Assembly (NCBI RefSeq): GCF_000423045.1
Contig: NZ_AUHF01000001.1
Coordinates: forward strand, 620,001 to 684,000
DNA length: 64,000 bases
Direction of reading: 5' to 3'
Origin: Christiangramia portivictoriae DSM 23547
GTDB lineage: Bacteria > Bacteroidota > Bacteroidia > Flavobacteriales > Flavobacteriaceae
This document shows positions 63,738 to 64,000 of this stretch, piece by piece (the stretch's first letter is position 1; each line of letters opens with the position of its first letter). The position numbers and the translations under genes are program-made. The notes under the pieces are model-generated. The model was not told where the DNA came from. It searched no databases and saw nothing but the letters and a program-made list of their open reading frames with translations.

Positions 63738-64000
63738 ATGAATATTACCAGAGAGAATATTGATGAATTAAATGCGGTAGTAAAAGTTGATATCGCAAAA
63801 GAAGATTACGCCGGTAAAGTAGATAAGATTTTAAAAGATTACCGTAAGAATGCCAATATTCCCGGTTTTAGAAAAGGTCATGTGCCAATGGGAATGGTCA
63901 AAAAGCAATACGGGCAGGCTGTTTTGGTGGATGAGGTGAACAAACTTCTTCAGGATAGTTTGAATAAATACCTTACGGAAGAAAAGTTGGATGTTCTTGG
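63738..64000 (+). CDS. tig: Trigger factor, N-terminal part (3' end outside the window)
   Basis: The first 87 residues of the ribosome-associated chaperone trigger factor. The ATG at 63738 opens MNITRENIDELNAVVKVDIAKED, and the ribosome-binding signature GFRKGHVPMGMVKKQYG is present at about residues 43-59. The frame is open to the end of the window. The rest of the ~440-residue protein lies beyond. It has its own promoter. Confidence 0.92.
   Translation, partial: MNITRENIDELNAVVKVDIAKEDYAGKVDKILKDYRKNANIPGFRKGHVPMGMVKKQYGQAVLVDEVNKLLQDSLNKYLTEEKLDVL

Noticed and set aside
1-64000. CRISPR arrays, insertion sequences, tRNA or rRNA genes, riboswitches
   Set aside because: I saw no regularly spaced repeats, transposase genes, rRNA stretches or cloverleaf sequences, and no recognisable riboswitch before gcvH or pdxJ.

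Overview
This window comes from a marine-type member of the Flavobacteriaceae (Bacteroidota). Gene content and order resemble Gramella/Christiangramia-like genomes, but the genus is inferred from general similarity only. The evidence is an alternative complex III operon, the type IX secretion/gliding gene sprA in its usual place between ruvA and gcvH, a PorP/SprF family protein, a Bacteroidota-style uppS-bamA-ompH-ompH cluster, and promoters of the Bacteroidota form TTG-N18/19-TAnnTTTG. Coding density is very high. The largest gene-free gap is about 150 bp. I see no tRNA, rRNA, CRISPR array, insertion sequence or prophage, so this reads as core chromosome.

Layout: (1) 1-8.2 kb, respiratory operon actB(partial)-actC-actD-actE-actF-coxB-coxA ending in a strong terminator. 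(2) 8.3-15.2 kb, a mixed segment: S41-type peptidase, ruvB, cytochrome P450, a TetR regulator facing a cupin/lipoprotein pair, queG, and a secreted protein with TonB-C-like domains. (3) 15.3-30.1 kb, maeB, ruvA, the 7-kb sprA, gcvH, a VanZ-like gene, two tandem tonB paralogues, and a RemB/Wzi-like outer-membrane protein. (4) 30.2-35.3 kb, the second half of the cytochrome oxidase system: heme O synthase, two subunit III genes, subunit IV, two SCO-like proteins, a DUF420 protein and a small CxxC membrane protein. (5) 35.5-42.6 kb, a MacB-like ABC exporter with two permeases, two adaptors and one TolC. (6) 42.6-50.8 kb, tsaB, a MscS channel, a YyaL/DUF255 protein, a PiT-PhoU phosphate transporter, a NifU-like protein and a PorP/SprF protein. 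(7) 50.7-58.7 kb, minus strand: murI, and the envelope-biogenesis run of CBS protein, nadK, DUF6089, uppS, bamA, ompH, ompH. (8) 58.8-64 kb, pdxJ, an alpha/beta hydrolase, an OmpP1/FadL transporter, an SGNH lipoprotein, a 4-TM holin-like protein and the start of tig.

Functionally, regions 1 and 4 together encode quinol oxidation by alternative complex III, electron transfer to an aa3-type oxidase, and the heme and copper maturation of that oxidase. Regions 3, 6 and 7 hold outer-membrane and surface machinery (SprA, PorP/SprF, BamA, TonB, RemB-like). The rest is housekeeping: recombination, tRNA modification, cofactors and central carbon.

I did not find a clearly new defence or mobile system. 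The most interesting items are a matched pair of inverted repeats that look like operators of the TetR regulator, a helix-hairpin-helix-like tail on ActC, a TonB-C-like domain on a Wzi-type barrel next to two tonB genes, a cysteine-free SCO-like protein beside a normal SCO, and a terminator-like hairpin inside the 5' end of queG.
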